Origin: Verrucomicrobiota bacterium
GTDB taxonomy: Bacteria > Verrucomicrobiota > Verrucomicrobiia > Opitutales > Opitutaceae
Assembly: GCA_023399155.1 (NCBI GenBank)
Contig: JAEWQP010000017.1
Coordinates: 62,001 to 126,000 of the forward strand
Reading direction: 5' to 3'
Length of the DNA: 64,000 nucleotides
Every line of letters starts with the position of its first letter. Position 1 is the stretch's first letter. The position numbers and the translations under genes are program-made. Positions 9,172 to 19,000 of this stretch are shown piece by piece. The notes beneath the pieces were generated by a model, which saw nothing but the letters and a program-made list of their open reading frames with translations, was not told the origin of the DNA and made no database searches.

Positions 9172-10392
9172 TCACGACCGCTGCCGCGCCTGCAGTTCCA
9201 CCGAGGCGTCGTCCGCGTGAACACAGAATCCTGCGCCTGCCAGCGTCCCTGCGGAGAGATAGGCCCGGCCCAGCGCATCCTCCAGCCCCGCGACCACCGG
9301 CACCGCGGCGCTCGCCGGCTCCGCCGGCCGCCACTCGATCATCGAGGACGGCACGGTGGCGATCGTCCCCACGGCAGCGAGTTGCTCGATGAGCGCGGTG
9401 TGCCGGCCGGCGACATCCGGCCCGCAGATCGTTGTATCCGGTTCGTGGAGTCGGCGCAGCACGGCAGTCATCATCGCGTGGCGGGCGTCGAAGGCATCGC
9501 CGATCGGACGGTGCACCGGCGCCGCGCCCTCGGCCTGCACCTCGACCTCCTTCTCGTGGCGCCAGATCACCTGCCCCCGGTCGCCGGTGACGACGATCTC
9601 GGGCTCGCGCGTGACACCGCAGGCATGGGTGGCTCCGAACCAGAGCGCGACATCGTCCGCCGTGCGCACGCGCACCACGGCGGTGTCGAAGTTCTCGATC
9701 GCATGGGCGCGGAAGAGCTCCGCCGTCTCGATCGTGGCGCCGTCGCGGTCACCCGGTCGCCGGGCTGCGAGCCAGAGACTGAGGTTCACGAAATGCGCGA
9801 AGGCGTTGCTGAGCGGCGAGTCATGCACGGGCACGCCGTCGACCACGCGTCTTCCCGCCCAGTCGTTGCGGGCAAAGTACGCCCGCGGCCTCGGCCATTG
9901 TCCCAGAAACCGCACCGCACGCAGCCGCCCGATGGCGCCCGCCTCCAGTTGCTGTTTCAACCAGAGCGCAGACGGCTCGTAGTAGTCCTGGAAGCCGACA
10001 GCCACGAACCGGCCGGACTCACGCGAGGCTTCCGCCACCGCGCGGACCTCCGCCGTCGAGCTGGCCAGCGGCTTCTCCACGAGGACGTTCGCCCCAGCGG
10101 CGAGCGCGGCCACGGTCATGCGCGCGTGCCAGGCGATCCCCGTCGGGATGAGGCAGAGCTCGAGGCGGCCCCGTAGTTGCGCAAGCATCGACTCGTAGTC
10201 GTCGAAGATCTCGCAACCCAGCTCGCGCAGCTCGGCGACCGCGGCGCGTTCCTGATCGGGATTGATGACGACGGCGGCGACCAGCTGAAGCACGCCACGC
10301 CGATGGAACTCGAGCACGAGCTGCCGATGGATCCTCCCGTAGCCGGAAATGCCGATCAGGCCGACACGCGGGAGCTGGTGTTCCGCGCTCAT
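9172..10392 (-). CDS. Gfo/Idh/MocA family NAD(P)-dependent oxidoreductase
   Basis: About 406 residues. The N-terminal Rossmann motif PRVGLIGISGYGRIH is followed by the family EKPLA signature (NVLVEKPLASS), whose Lys is the usual catalytic residue, and an alpha/beta C-terminal domain containing GDRGQVIWR. The frame extends to an ATG at 10413, but ATG 10392 (MSAEHQLPRVGL) puts the Rossmann strand at the normal distance and has GGGGGAC upstream. The last 60 residues are an extra tail (EDALGRAYLSAGTLAGAGF) beyond the core. Such enzymes oxidise or reduce sugars and inositols; the substrate here is unknown. Divergent from the PL11 gene across a promoter region with a paired inverted repeat, and probably cotranscribed with the SSS symporter. 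Confidence 0.93.
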   Translation of the reverse strand: MSAEHQLPRVGLIGISGYGRIHRQLVLEFHRRGVLQLVAAVVINPDQERAAVAELRELGCEIFDDYESMLAQLRGRLELCLIPTGIAWHARMTVAALAAGANVLVEKPLASSTAEVRAVAEASRESGRFVAVGFQDYYEPSALWLKQQLEAGAIGRLRAVRFLGQWPRPRAYFARNDWAGRRVVDGVPVHDSPLSNAFAHFVNLSLWLAARRPGDRDGATIETAELFRAHAIENFDTAVVRVRTADDVALWFGATHACGVTREPEIVVTGDRGQVIWRHEKEVEVQAEGAAPVHRPIGDAFDARHAMMTAVLRRLHEPDTTICGPDVAGRHTALIEQLAAVGTIATVPSSMIEWRPAEPASAAVPVVAGLEDALGRAYLSAGTLAGAGFCVHADDASVELQARQRS

Positions 10393-10749
10393 GCCCGGAG
10401 TCCCCCGCAGCATCGGTCAGCGATGGCGCACGATAGATCGTGACGCCCGCAGGCAGGGATCGAGGACAACGGAATGCGCGGACAACAGAAGGGCACAGGA
10501 GGAGTGGTTGCGGGAACTGATGTACGGCGACCGCGCGATCCGCGACCCAACGGCCGGCCTGACAGTCCGCGCGCCCGCGTTTTCCCCACGCAAGTGCACA
10601 GCACCAGCACGGCGCGTGCAAACGACCACGAGGAGGACTGTCAGGCTCCAAGCGCGCTCGCGCCTCCGGCCGTTTTCTCCAGACTCAATCCCGATCTTCG
10701 CTCAACGCGCAGGATGCCCCACCGCCGGCGCAGCACTCAGACTCCGATC
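10393..10749. promoter_or_regulatory. Divergent intergenic region between oxidoreductase and PL11 operon
   Basis: About 350 bp with no credible gene: the small frames here have no recognisable product. It must contain the promoters for both directions. The only strong structure is the 11-bp inverted repeat pair described separately (10558-10568 and 10635-10645). Confidence 0.55.
10558..10645. repeat. Perfect 11-bp inverted repeat pair, 66 bp apart (candidate looping operator)
   Basis: CCTGACAGTCC at 10558-10568 and its exact reverse complement GGACTGTCAGG at 10635-10645. Centre-to-centre distance is 77 bp, close to seven helical turns. Each copy also contains the odd-centred palindrome CTG-A-CAG or CTG-T-CAG. 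The location in a divergent promoter region suggests two operator copies for one regulator, but no regulator can be assigned. Confidence 0.5.
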
Positions 10750-12888
10750 ATGCCATCAACCTTCGTCCCCCCAGCCTCTCCCCGGCGCCACTCACGCTCT
10801 CTCGCTCCCGTTCGCATCTGCCGGATCGTCGCGATGGCGTGGGCAGGAATAAGCGCATGCCTCTCCCCCGAGGCGGCCCAGCCGGTGATGGAGCGGCTCT
10901 CGCGCGGTACTGTCGCGATCGCGCAGGCCGACGGGAGTGTATTTGTCAGTTGGAGACTCCTCGCAAGCGACCCGGAGGCGGTCGCATTCAACGTCTACCG
11001 CACGACCGCACCCGCGCCCGCCGATCCCACGCCGTCGCCCTTCGACAGCCGGCCCGATCGCCTCGCCGGCGCCGTCAAGGTCAACGATACACCGCTGGCG
11101 GGCGGCACGTGGTTCATCGATACACATCCGTTTCTCGAGCGGGAAACGTCCTACTCGGTGCGAACCGTGATCGAGGGCGTCGAGGACGAGTCGGACGGCG
11201 CGGTGACACTCGCGGCAGGTTCACTCCCGACGCCTTGGGTGAGCGTACCGCTCGTGACGCCCGAGGGCTACACGCCGGGCGATGCGTCGCTCGGCGATCT
11301 CGATGGCGACGGCAGCTACGAGATCGTGCTCAAGCAGGAGCAGCGTCCGCGGGACAACTCGCAGGCCGGCACGACGGGCGAGACGCTGCTTCAGGCCTAT
11401 CGGATCACGGGGCCGGAACGCGGGCTCCTTTGGACGATCAACCTCGGGCGCAACATCCGCGAGGGTGCGCATTACACGCAGTTCATGGTCTACGATCTCG
11501 ATGGAGACGGGCGGGCGGAGGTCGCGTGCAAGACTGCCGACGGCACGACCGACGGAACCGGCCGGGTGATCGGCGATCCTGACGCCGACTGGCGCGATTC
11601 CGGCGGCGCCGTGCCGTCGCGCGACCGCACCGGCAGCACCGAGACAGCCTCGGGCCGGGTTGCGGCGCTCGAGGGCCGCATCCTGCGCGGCCCCGAGTAC
11701 TTCACGATCTTCGACGGGCGCACCGGTGCCGAGCTGGCCACGACCCGCTACCTCCCGGGGCGACATCCCGACACCGATTCACCCACCCCGGAACAGGCGA
11801 CCGACGTCTGGGGCGACGGGTACGGCAATCGTTCCGACCGTTTTCTCGCCTGCGTCGCCTACCTCGACGGGACGCTCCCCAGCGTCGTCATGTGCCGCGG
11901 CTACTACACGCGCACCGTGCTCGCCGCGTGGGATTGGCGCGATGGCCGGCTCACGTCACGGTGGGTGTTCGACAGCGATCGTCTCGGGCCGCCGGATACG
12001 TCCAACCCATGGCGCGGCCAGGGCAACCACAACCTCGCCGTGGCCGATGTGGACGGTGACGGACGCGACGAGATCGTCTACGGTGCGATGGTGGTCGACG
12101 ACGATGGCACCGGGCTCTACTCGACCGGCTGGGGTCACGGCGACGCCCTGCACGTCGGCGATCTTGTCCCGGACAATCCGGGTCTCGAGGTGTTCAGCAT
12201 CCAGGAGCGCTTCGGAGGCGAGGGCATGAACATGCGCGACGCCCGCACCGGCCGGCCGCTGTTCACCATCGCCTCGGTGAAGGCCGACGATTCCGGCAAC
12301 GATCGTGGCGAGGGCCCCGGACGCGGAAACGCCTTCAACATCGATCCGCGCTTCCCCGGCGCCGAGTCGTGGGCCGCCGGCGCGCGAATGGACGGACTCC
12401 ACGACGCCAGCGGCCGCCGTTTCCTCGAGCATCGCCCGAGTGGGTTTCCCTGCAACTTCGGCATCCTGTGGGACGGCGACCTCCTGCATGAGCTGCTCGA
12501 CCAGAATCACATCGTGAAATGGAACTGGAATACCGGCCGGCTCGACACGCTCCTCGTCGCGCACGCGTGCGCGTCCAACAACGGCACGAAGGCGACGCCG
12601 GCGCTGAGCGCCGACCTATGGGGCGACTGGCGCGAGGAAGTGATCTGGCGCACGCGCGACAATCGCGAACTGCGCATCTTCACCAGCACCGCACCGACAC
12701 GACACCGGCTCGTCACGCTGATGCACGACCGCCACTACCGGCTCTCCATCGCCTGGCAGAACGTCGCTTACAACCAGCCCCCGCACCCCAGCTTCCACCT
12801 CGACGAGTCCGCACCGCTGCCGCCGCGGCCACGCATCCGTTTCCCCAGCACTGGCGGCTCCGGTGTCAAACCGCCTCATGCGCCCTGA
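10750..12888 (+). CDS. Rhamnogalacturonan lyase, PL11 (YesW/YesX-like), exported
   Basis: 712 residues from ATG 10750; ATG 10714 is an alternative, and neither has a clear ribosome site. A basic leader followed by RICRIVAMAWAGISACLS gives a likely Sec signal with cleavage near residue 43. The mature protein begins QPVMERLSRGTVAI, the characteristic PL11 N-terminus, and carries repeated calcium-binding loops of an eight-bladed propeller: LGDLDGDGSYE, VYDLDGDGRAE, VADVDGDGRDE, plus TADGTTDGTGRVIGD and the WGDWREEVIW block near the end. It cleaves the rhamnose-galacturonate bond of rhamnogalacturonan I by beta-elimination; endo (YesW) or exo (YesX) action cannot be told. Its last 11 bases overlap the next gene. 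Confidence 0.93.
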   Translation: MPSTFVPPASPRRHSRSLAPVRICRIVAMAWAGISACLSPEAAQPVMERLSRGTVAIAQADGSVFVSWRLLASDPEAVAFNVYRTTAPAPADPTPSPFDSRPDRLAGAVKVNDTPLAGGTWFIDTHPFLERETSYSVRTVIEGVEDESDGAVTLAAGSLPTPWVSVPLVTPEGYTPGDASLGDLDGDGSYEIVLKQEQRPRDNSQAGTTGETLLQAYRITGPERGLLWTINLGRNIREGAHYTQFMVYDLDGDGRAEVACKTADGTTDGTGRVIGDPDADWRDSGGAVPSRDRTGSTETASGRVAALEGRILRGPEYFTIFDGRTGAELATTRYLPGRHPDTDSPTPEQATDVWGDGYGNRSDRFLACVAYLDGTLPSVVMCRGYYTRTVLAAWDWRDGRLTSRWVFDSDRLGPPDTSNPWRGQGNHNLAVADVDGDGRDEIVYGAMVVDDDGTGLYSTGWGHGDALHVGDLVPDNPGLEVFSIQERFGGEGMNMRDARTGRPLFTIASVKADDSGNDRGEGPGRGNAFNIDPRFPGAESWAAGARMDGLHDASGRRFLEHRPSGFPCNFGILWDGDLLHELLDQNHIVKWNWNTGRLDTLLVAHACASNNGTKATPALSADLWGDWREEVIWRTRDNRELRIFTSTAPTRHRLVTLMHDRHYRLSIAWQNVAYNQPPHPSFHLDESAPLPPRPRIRFPSTGGSGVKPPHAP

Positions 12889-14167
12889 CCGCGCCACCCT
12901 GCACCGGCCGAGGCGGACACCCGTGGTGCTGGCAGCACTTGCTGTAGTGTCACTCGCCTGGGGAACGCCCGAGAGCGGCGCCCGGCGCGCATTTGCATTT
13001 GCCGCCGACGCGGCGACCGACGGCGTGCCCTGGGTGAGCCCGGATGCGACCTATACCGACGAGCGCGGTTTCGGTTTCGATCTCGGTACCGCGCCCACGC
13101 CGGATCGGCAGCCGTTCTTCTTCTCCGCCAGCGTGCCGGAGGGAAATCATCGCGTTACGGTGATCCTCGGCGATCCTGCCTCGGGCTCCGACACCACCGT
13201 GCGCGCGGAATCGCGCCAGCTCATGCTGGAACGCGTGATGACGCGCCCGGGCGGGTTTGTCTCGCGCACGTTCATCGTCAATGTCCGCACTCCTTGGATA
13301 CCGCCACCCCCGGAAAACGCGCCCGGCGGCTCCGCCGTCCTGCTCAACGCGCGCGAAAGCGGTTTCCTTCGCTGGGACGGCAAGCTGACCCTCGAGTTCG
13401 GCGGCACCGCGCCGGCGGTGCGTTCGGTGACGATCGAGGCGGTCGACTGCCCCACGATCCACCTGCTCGGCGACTCGACCGTCGCCGACCAGCCGGACGA
13501 GCCGGCGGCTGGCTGGGGCCAGATGCTGCCGCGGTTTCTCAGGCCGGACATCGCCGTCGCCAACCATGCGGAATCAGGCGAGACGCTGAAGTCTTTCCTC
13601 ACCAGCCTGCGTCTGGCCAAGGTGCTCAGCATGATGAAGGCGGGCGACTGGGCATTGATCCAGTTCGGGCACAATGACCAGAAGGCACAGTGGCCGCAGA
13701 CCTACGCCGAGGCGCACACGACCTATCGCGCCTACCTGAGAACCTACATCGCCGAGGTGCGCCGCCGCGGCGGCACGCCGGTGCTGGTGACCTCAATGCA
13801 GCGCCGGTCCTTCGACGAGCACGGGCGCATCAGGAACACCCACGGCGCCTACCCGCAGGCGGTGCGGGAAGTCGCAGCCGAGGAGGGGGTCGCGCTCGTC
13901 GATCTCGATCGGGCGAGCATCGCCTTCTACGAGGCCCTCGGTCCGGCACGTGCGCCGCTCGCGTTCAATGACGACGGCCGCGATGCCACGCATCACAACA
14001 ACTACGGCGCCTATCAGCTCGCCCGCTGCGTGATCGGCGCGCTTCGCCAGACCACTCCCGCGCTCGCCGAGTACATCGCGCAAGACGTCGCGCCGTTTGA
14101 TCCGGCCGCACCGGACGACCCCGCGGCGTTCACCCTCTCACCGAGCCGCCTCGGGCGGCACCCATGA
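12878..14167 (+). CDS. Rhamnogalacturonan acetylesterase (CE12) with N-terminal beta-domain
   Basis: 429 residues from ATG 12878, which overlaps the PL11 stop by 11 bases (a GTG at 12863 is possible). After a signal peptide (TPVVLAALAVVSLAWG, about residues 14-30) comes a 150-residue beta-rich domain with FFSASVPEGNHRVTVILGD, resembling the galactose-binding-like module seen in some CE12 enzymes. The SGNH domain follows: LLGDSTVAD (nucleophile Ser200), NHAESGET, IQFGHND and DATHHNNYGA for the catalytic Asp/His. It deacetylates rhamnogalacturonan in the periplasm or outside, helping the PL11 lyase encoded with it. It is a separate paralogue of the CE12 at 5197, which lacks this N-terminal domain. 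Confidence 0.93.
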   Translation: MRPDRATLHRPRRTPVVLAALAVVSLAWGTPESGARRAFAFAADAATDGVPWVSPDATYTDERGFGFDLGTAPTPDRQPFFFSASVPEGNHRVTVILGDPASGSDTTVRAESRQLMLERVMTRPGGFVSRTFIVNVRTPWIPPPPENAPGGSAVLLNARESGFLRWDGKLTLEFGGTAPAVRSVTIEAVDCPTIHLLGDSTVADQPDEPAAGWGQMLPRFLRPDIAVANHAESGETLKSFLTSLRLAKVLSMMKAGDWALIQFGHNDQKAQWPQTYAEAHTTYRAYLRTYIAEVRRRGGTPVLVTSMQRRSFDEHGRIRNTHGAYPQAVREVAAEEGVALVDLDRASIAFYEALGPARAPLAFNDDGRDATHHNNYGAYQLARCVIGALRQTTPALAEYIAQDVAPFDPAAPDDPAAFTLSPSRLGRHP

Positions 14168-14168
14168 C

Positions 14169-15524
14169 ATGAGCACCCGAACACGTTTTGCCTTCGTCGG
14201 CACCGGCGGTCGCGCCATCAGCTTCATCGAGCCGCTGGTGACGACCTACGCCGCCACGAGTGAACTCGTCGCCCTCTGCGATCTCAGCCCCGCAAGGATG
14301 GCTTACTACAACGGCCTGCTCGCCGGCGAGTGGCGATACGGCGCCGTGCCCGCCTACCCGGCGTCCGAGTTCGACGCGATGCTGCAGCGCGAGAAGCCCG
14401 ACGTGGTCTTCGTGTGCTCGAAGGATTCCACCCATCACGACTACATCGTCCGCGCCCTGCACGCGGGCTGCGATGTGATCACGGAAAAGCCGCTGACCAT
14501 CGACGCGCCCAAGTGCCGGGCCATCCTCGACGCGGTTCGCGCCACCGGGCGCCGCGTGCGCGTGGCCTTCAACTACCGCTGGGCGCCCTTCCGCACGAAA
14601 CTCAAGGAACTCCTCACCGCCGGCACGATCGGTCGTGTCCATTCCGTCAACCTCGAGTACCTGCTCGATACGAACCATGGCGCCGACTACTTCCGCCGCT
14701 GGCACGCCCGCGCCGAGGATTCCGGCACACTGCTCGTGCACAAGGCCACGCATCACTTCGACCTCGTGAACTGGTGGCTCGATGCCATCCCGGCGCAGGT
14801 GTTCGCCTATGGCGACCTCGTCTACTACGGCCGCGACAACGCCACCGCCCGCGGCGACGCGAAGCTCGCCCGCTACCCGCGATATACCGGGCACCCCGAG
14901 GCCGAAGGCGACCCGTTCCGCCTGGACCTGACCGAAAGCGAGCCCTTCCGGAAACTCTATCTCGCGGGTGAAGCCGACTCCGGTTACCTGCGCGACCGCA
15001 ACGTCTTCCGAGACGACATCACGATCTACGACCAGATGTCGGCCCAGGTGCGCTACCGTACCGGGGAGGTGTTGACGTATTCACTCACCTGCTACTCACC
15101 TCGCGAGGGCATGCGCGTGTGTCTCAACGGCGACCGCGGCCGCATCGAGTACCACGAGTTCATCGGCACCCACATGAACCGCGCCGTCCGCCCCGGCCAG
15201 TTCAAGCTCGACGAGAAACCCGGCGCCGAGGCCGAGGGCGAATGGATCCGCGTCCATCCCCATTTCCAGCCCAGTTACCTCGTCCCGGTCGAGGCCACGC
15301 CGGGACCGCACGGCGGTGCCGATGCGATTCTTTGTCGTTCGTTCTTCGCACCCGACGCCCCCGCCGTGGATCCCTGGCTGCGCTCGGCCGGCGTGGAGCA
15401 GGGCGCCGCCTCGATCCTCGTGGGAGTCGCCGGGGTCGAGTCGATCCGCCGCAACCAACCCGTCAACCTCCTCGACTTGGTGTCCCTCCGACCCGACGCG
15501 AGGCATCTGAGCGAACTGGCGTAG
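14169..15524 (+). CDS. Gfo/Idh/MocA family oxidoreductase
   Basis: 451 residues starting at the ATG one base after the CE12 stop; the frame is open upstream but only this start gives an N-terminal Rossmann strand (RFAFVGTGGRAI). EKPLTIDAPK holds the catalytic Lys motif, FNYRWAPFRTKLKELL and HKATHHFDLVNWWL are typical second-domain blocks. It is only about family-level similar to the enzyme at 9172 and lacks that enzyme's tail; it carries instead a tyrosine-rich insertion (about 215-285). No signal peptide, so cytosolic. Being third in the PL11-CE12 operon it should act on a sugar released from rhamnogalacturonan; the exact reaction is unknown. Confidence 0.93.
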   Translation: MSTRTRFAFVGTGGRAISFIEPLVTTYAATSELVALCDLSPARMAYYNGLLAGEWRYGAVPAYPASEFDAMLQREKPDVVFVCSKDSTHHDYIVRALHAGCDVITEKPLTIDAPKCRAILDAVRATGRRVRVAFNYRWAPFRTKLKELLTAGTIGRVHSVNLEYLLDTNHGADYFRRWHARAEDSGTLLVHKATHHFDLVNWWLDAIPAQVFAYGDLVYYGRDNATARGDAKLARYPRYTGHPEAEGDPFRLDLTESEPFRKLYLAGEADSGYLRDRNVFRDDITIYDQMSAQVRYRTGEVLTYSLTCYSPREGMRVCLNGDRGRIEYHEFIGTHMNRAVRPGQFKLDEKPGAEAEGEWIRVHPHFQPSYLVPVEATPGPHGGADAILCRSFFAPDAPAVDPWLRSAGVEQGAASILVGVAGVESIRRNQPVNLLDLVSLRPDARHLSELA

Positions 15525-16071
15525 AGATTATCCGAGAACCGGTTCTAGGCAGCGGAACGGGTGAGGCCTTCGGCCGAGCCGCGGCTCACCGACGACGGCT
15601 TCCGGCGGTCGCTTCACGCGGCATGCCCCACCTGGAGAGCATCTCCGGCGAATTTCCAGGATTCCGGCTGGCGTTCAGGCCCGGACGCCGTCCGTGCGCC
15701 AGCGGACGAGAGCGCCCTGCACCGCCGGGTCGATCGCTGTGTGGCGTGAAGCTCGCCAGCCCGCGAACGCGTGCACCCGGCGTATCCAAAAAAGTTGTGC
15801 CGGCAGGCACCGGTGCCCGACCCGGTTCCGGGTCGGGTGGCCGGCCGCAGCGGTTTGACGATGCTCTTACTGTCAGACCGGAGCACCGGTGGACTTCCGC
15901 ATGGGCGGTGGATTCATTGTCGGGCATGCGCAGAGCGAGGCTCCTGCGCCGCCCCAAACGAACAGACCCGCCAGCCCCTTCCCGTGCGGAGCTCCATCGA
16001 TAGCATTCGCCGACGCACGCCCGGCTGGTTGCCGCAGATCCTTTCCATCCCCAACCGCAACTGACCCGACA
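15525..16071 (+). promoter_or_regulatory. 547-bp leader of TonB receptor 1 with ACCGGT palindromes
   Basis: No gene is credible here. The stretch holds three palindromes centred on ACCGGT: AGAACCGGTTCT (15535-15546), GGCACCGGTGCC (15806-15817) and CACCGGTG (15884-15891), the last two centred 76 bp apart. Central CG palindromes of this kind suit LacI-family proteins, one of which is encoded at 4021. A strong hairpin lies at 15816-15837. I could not place a -35/-10 pair with confidence. Confidence 0.45.
15816..15837. repeat. GC-rich perfect hairpin in receptor leader
   Basis: Ten-base arms CCCGACCCGG and CCGGGTCGGG separated by TT. No T-run follows on either strand, so an intrinsic terminator is unlikely; it overlaps the end of the GGCACCGGTGCC palindrome and could act in the transcript leader or as a protein site. 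It lies about 235 bp ahead of the receptor start. Confidence 0.5.
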
Positions 16072-19000
16072 ATGAACCAAAGTGCGAAGAACCACCGACC
16101 CCATCAGCTGCTAGCGCTCGTCGCCATTGGCTCGCTGCTCGCGGCTCCCGGCCTCCGGGCCCAAGCCACGGCCGCTCCCCAGCCCAGCAATACTCAGCCC
16201 GGTTCGACGGCGCCCGCTGCCGTGGAACCTTCCGAAGATGAGGAGATGATCGTCCTCTCTCCGTTCGTCGTCGATTCCTCGAGAGATGCAGGCTACTTCG
16301 CCCAGAACACCCTGGCCGGCAGCCGCATGAGCACCAACCTCGCCGACCTCGGTTCGTCGATCTCGGTGGTCACAGCCCAGCAGTTCGAAGACACCGCTTC
16401 GACCGACATCAATGATATCTTCCGCTACGAGGTGAACACGGAAGGCTCGCTCACCTACACCCCGGGCACGAAGAGCATGCGCGGCGACGGTGTGCTCGAC
16501 GTCAACTCGGGTGGCATCCAGGGCAACAACATCACGCCCTACACGAACGCATCGGCAAACCGCGTGCGCGGCCTCGGCGCTCCCACTCAGGCCGTCAACT
16601 ACTATCCGGCTCTCGGCGCTGTCCCCTTCGACGCCTATAACACGCAGTCGGTCGAGATCAGTCGCGGCCCGAACTCGCTTCTGTTCGGCATGGGCAGCCC
16701 GGCCGGTATCGTCAACCAAAGCACCGCCGTCGCCCAGATCGGGAAGGACAACGGACGCGTTTCATTCCGCACCGACCAATACGGCTCATTCCGAAGCTCG
16801 TTCAGCTTCAACAAGACTCTCGTGGACGACAGGCTGGCCTTCTATGGCGCCGCCGTTTACGACGATCGCCGCTTCGATCGCGAGCCGGCCTACGACAAGA
16901 CCAAGCGGTACTACGGCGCGATCAACTTCAAGCCCTTCAGCAAGACGTCACTCCGGGCCAACATCGAGAAATTCGACAACGATAACCGTCGTCCGAACAC
17001 GCTCACGCCGCGCGACTTCGTGACCGAATGGAATCTCGCTGGCCAGCCCTACTACGACCCGGTCACCCATCGCTTCATGAGCCTGGCGACCGGCCAGCAA
17101 CTTGGCGTGCTTATCAACAACGCCCGTTCCCCTCACGCAAACGAGACACGTACATTCATCGAGTCTCTACCGGGCTACAACGCTGCCCTGTGGAATGCCG
17201 ACCGCACGCAATATAATGGCCAGAACATCTTCGGTGACGCGATCCTCGGAAACTCCGCTGGCTTCGTCGCCGGGTCGGCACCCGCAAACAACGTGTTGTT
17301 CGTTCCCGGCATCGGCATGGTCAATCAGGGCCGCAGCATCCAGCAGATCGCCGATGGGCAGCTCGTGAACTGGTTCCAGCCGACTTACCAATACAAGTAC
17401 CTCACGAGTTGGGGTACAGCCACAAACCCGGCCGCCAACCCCCCAACCTACCCGGCTGACAACGCGATCTACGCGAATGCCACCTGGGCCGACTCATTCA
17501 CGCGCGGTTATACTTCTTCAATGGGATGGAGCGGCATCGGCAACGGCGTCGTCAGCGGAAACACCGGATACAAATATCCGGGCGTGACTGACCGTTCGAT
17601 CTACGACTGGCGCTCGATCAACATCAACTCGATGAACTTCGGCACCGCTGAGAATTCGAGCTACAACATCGAGTTCGAGCAGGAGCTGCCCGGTGGCGTC
17701 TTCCTCAGCGCGGGTTGGTTCCGCCAGGATTACGAGTCGCGCAGCAACTACACGGTGGCCCAGCTGAACGTCGCCACGCTCTACGTCGACACCAACATCA
17801 ACCTTCCCGACGGATCCCCGAATCCGTATTTTGGAAAACCCTACGTCGAGGATTACGATCCGGATAGCTACATCAACAACGAGCTGGCCGATCACCAACG
17901 CGTGATGCTCGCGTGGACACCTGATTTCACCCAGAATGACAACTGGACGAAGTGGCTCGGGCGCCACCAGCTCCTCGGGATGTGGTCGCGCGACGACAAC
18001 ATGAGGACGGACATCCGTCAGCGTCTGCACTATACCGCCGCGGCGACCGATGCCGGCAAGTACCGTTACCTGCGCAACTCCAACAACAATGCGGACGGCT
18101 CGCCGACGGGATGGAACCGCCAGACTACATCGCTGCGTCGCACATACTATCTCGCGTCCCCAGGCGATCAGAATGGCGTGGTGACGCGCGATGCGGGCAC
18201 GTGGAACCACCTCGAATACACCGGCGACATCCAGGTCTACGATTACGACACGAGTGGGTTCACCGATGTGAACATGACCCATGCGTTCATCGATTTTGAT
18301 GGCAACACCGGTCGCAATGAACGCATCGTGGACTCCCTCAGTGCCGGCGTCACGAGCCACTTCTGGGAGGATCGCCTCACTACGACGTTCGGCGTGCGCA
18401 AGGACAAGTGGAAGGCGCGCTCGACCAACACTGGTCTCACAGCCGTCAAGGACAACGAAGAGAAGTCACCCGCCATCACCAACGCGGACAAGTGGGTGGA
18501 TGGCGTCTTGCAGCGCGACTTCCTCTTCAACCGCTGGGGCCCCTGGAGCAAGCTGGAGCACACAACCAGCACGGTTGGCGGAGTCCTGCGTCCGTTCCGC
18601 AACTGGGACTCGATCGAAGCAAAAGCCGAGCAGGGTTCGCTCTGGTGGCAGTTCGTTCGCGATTTCGGCATCAGCTATAACAAGTCGGACAACTTCAACC
18701 CGCCGTCCACGGCGCTCGGCGACTTCTTCGGCAATCAGCTGCCGCTGCCGACCGGCGAGGGCGAGGACATCGGCATCCAGTTCTCCCTCGGTGATAAGCT
18801 GTTCGCCCGCATCACATGGTTCGAGGCCTCGAACTTGAACGAGAACATTGGGAAGCCCATCGCGTTTGACCGCCTCTCCGCCAACGTGGATCAGACCTTG
18901 TTCCGGAACTGGGCGCGCACAATCGCGATGATTAACATGAGCATGGATCCGACGTCTGAAACGTTTGGAACCAACCTCAGCACGACCCAGGAACAGGCGG

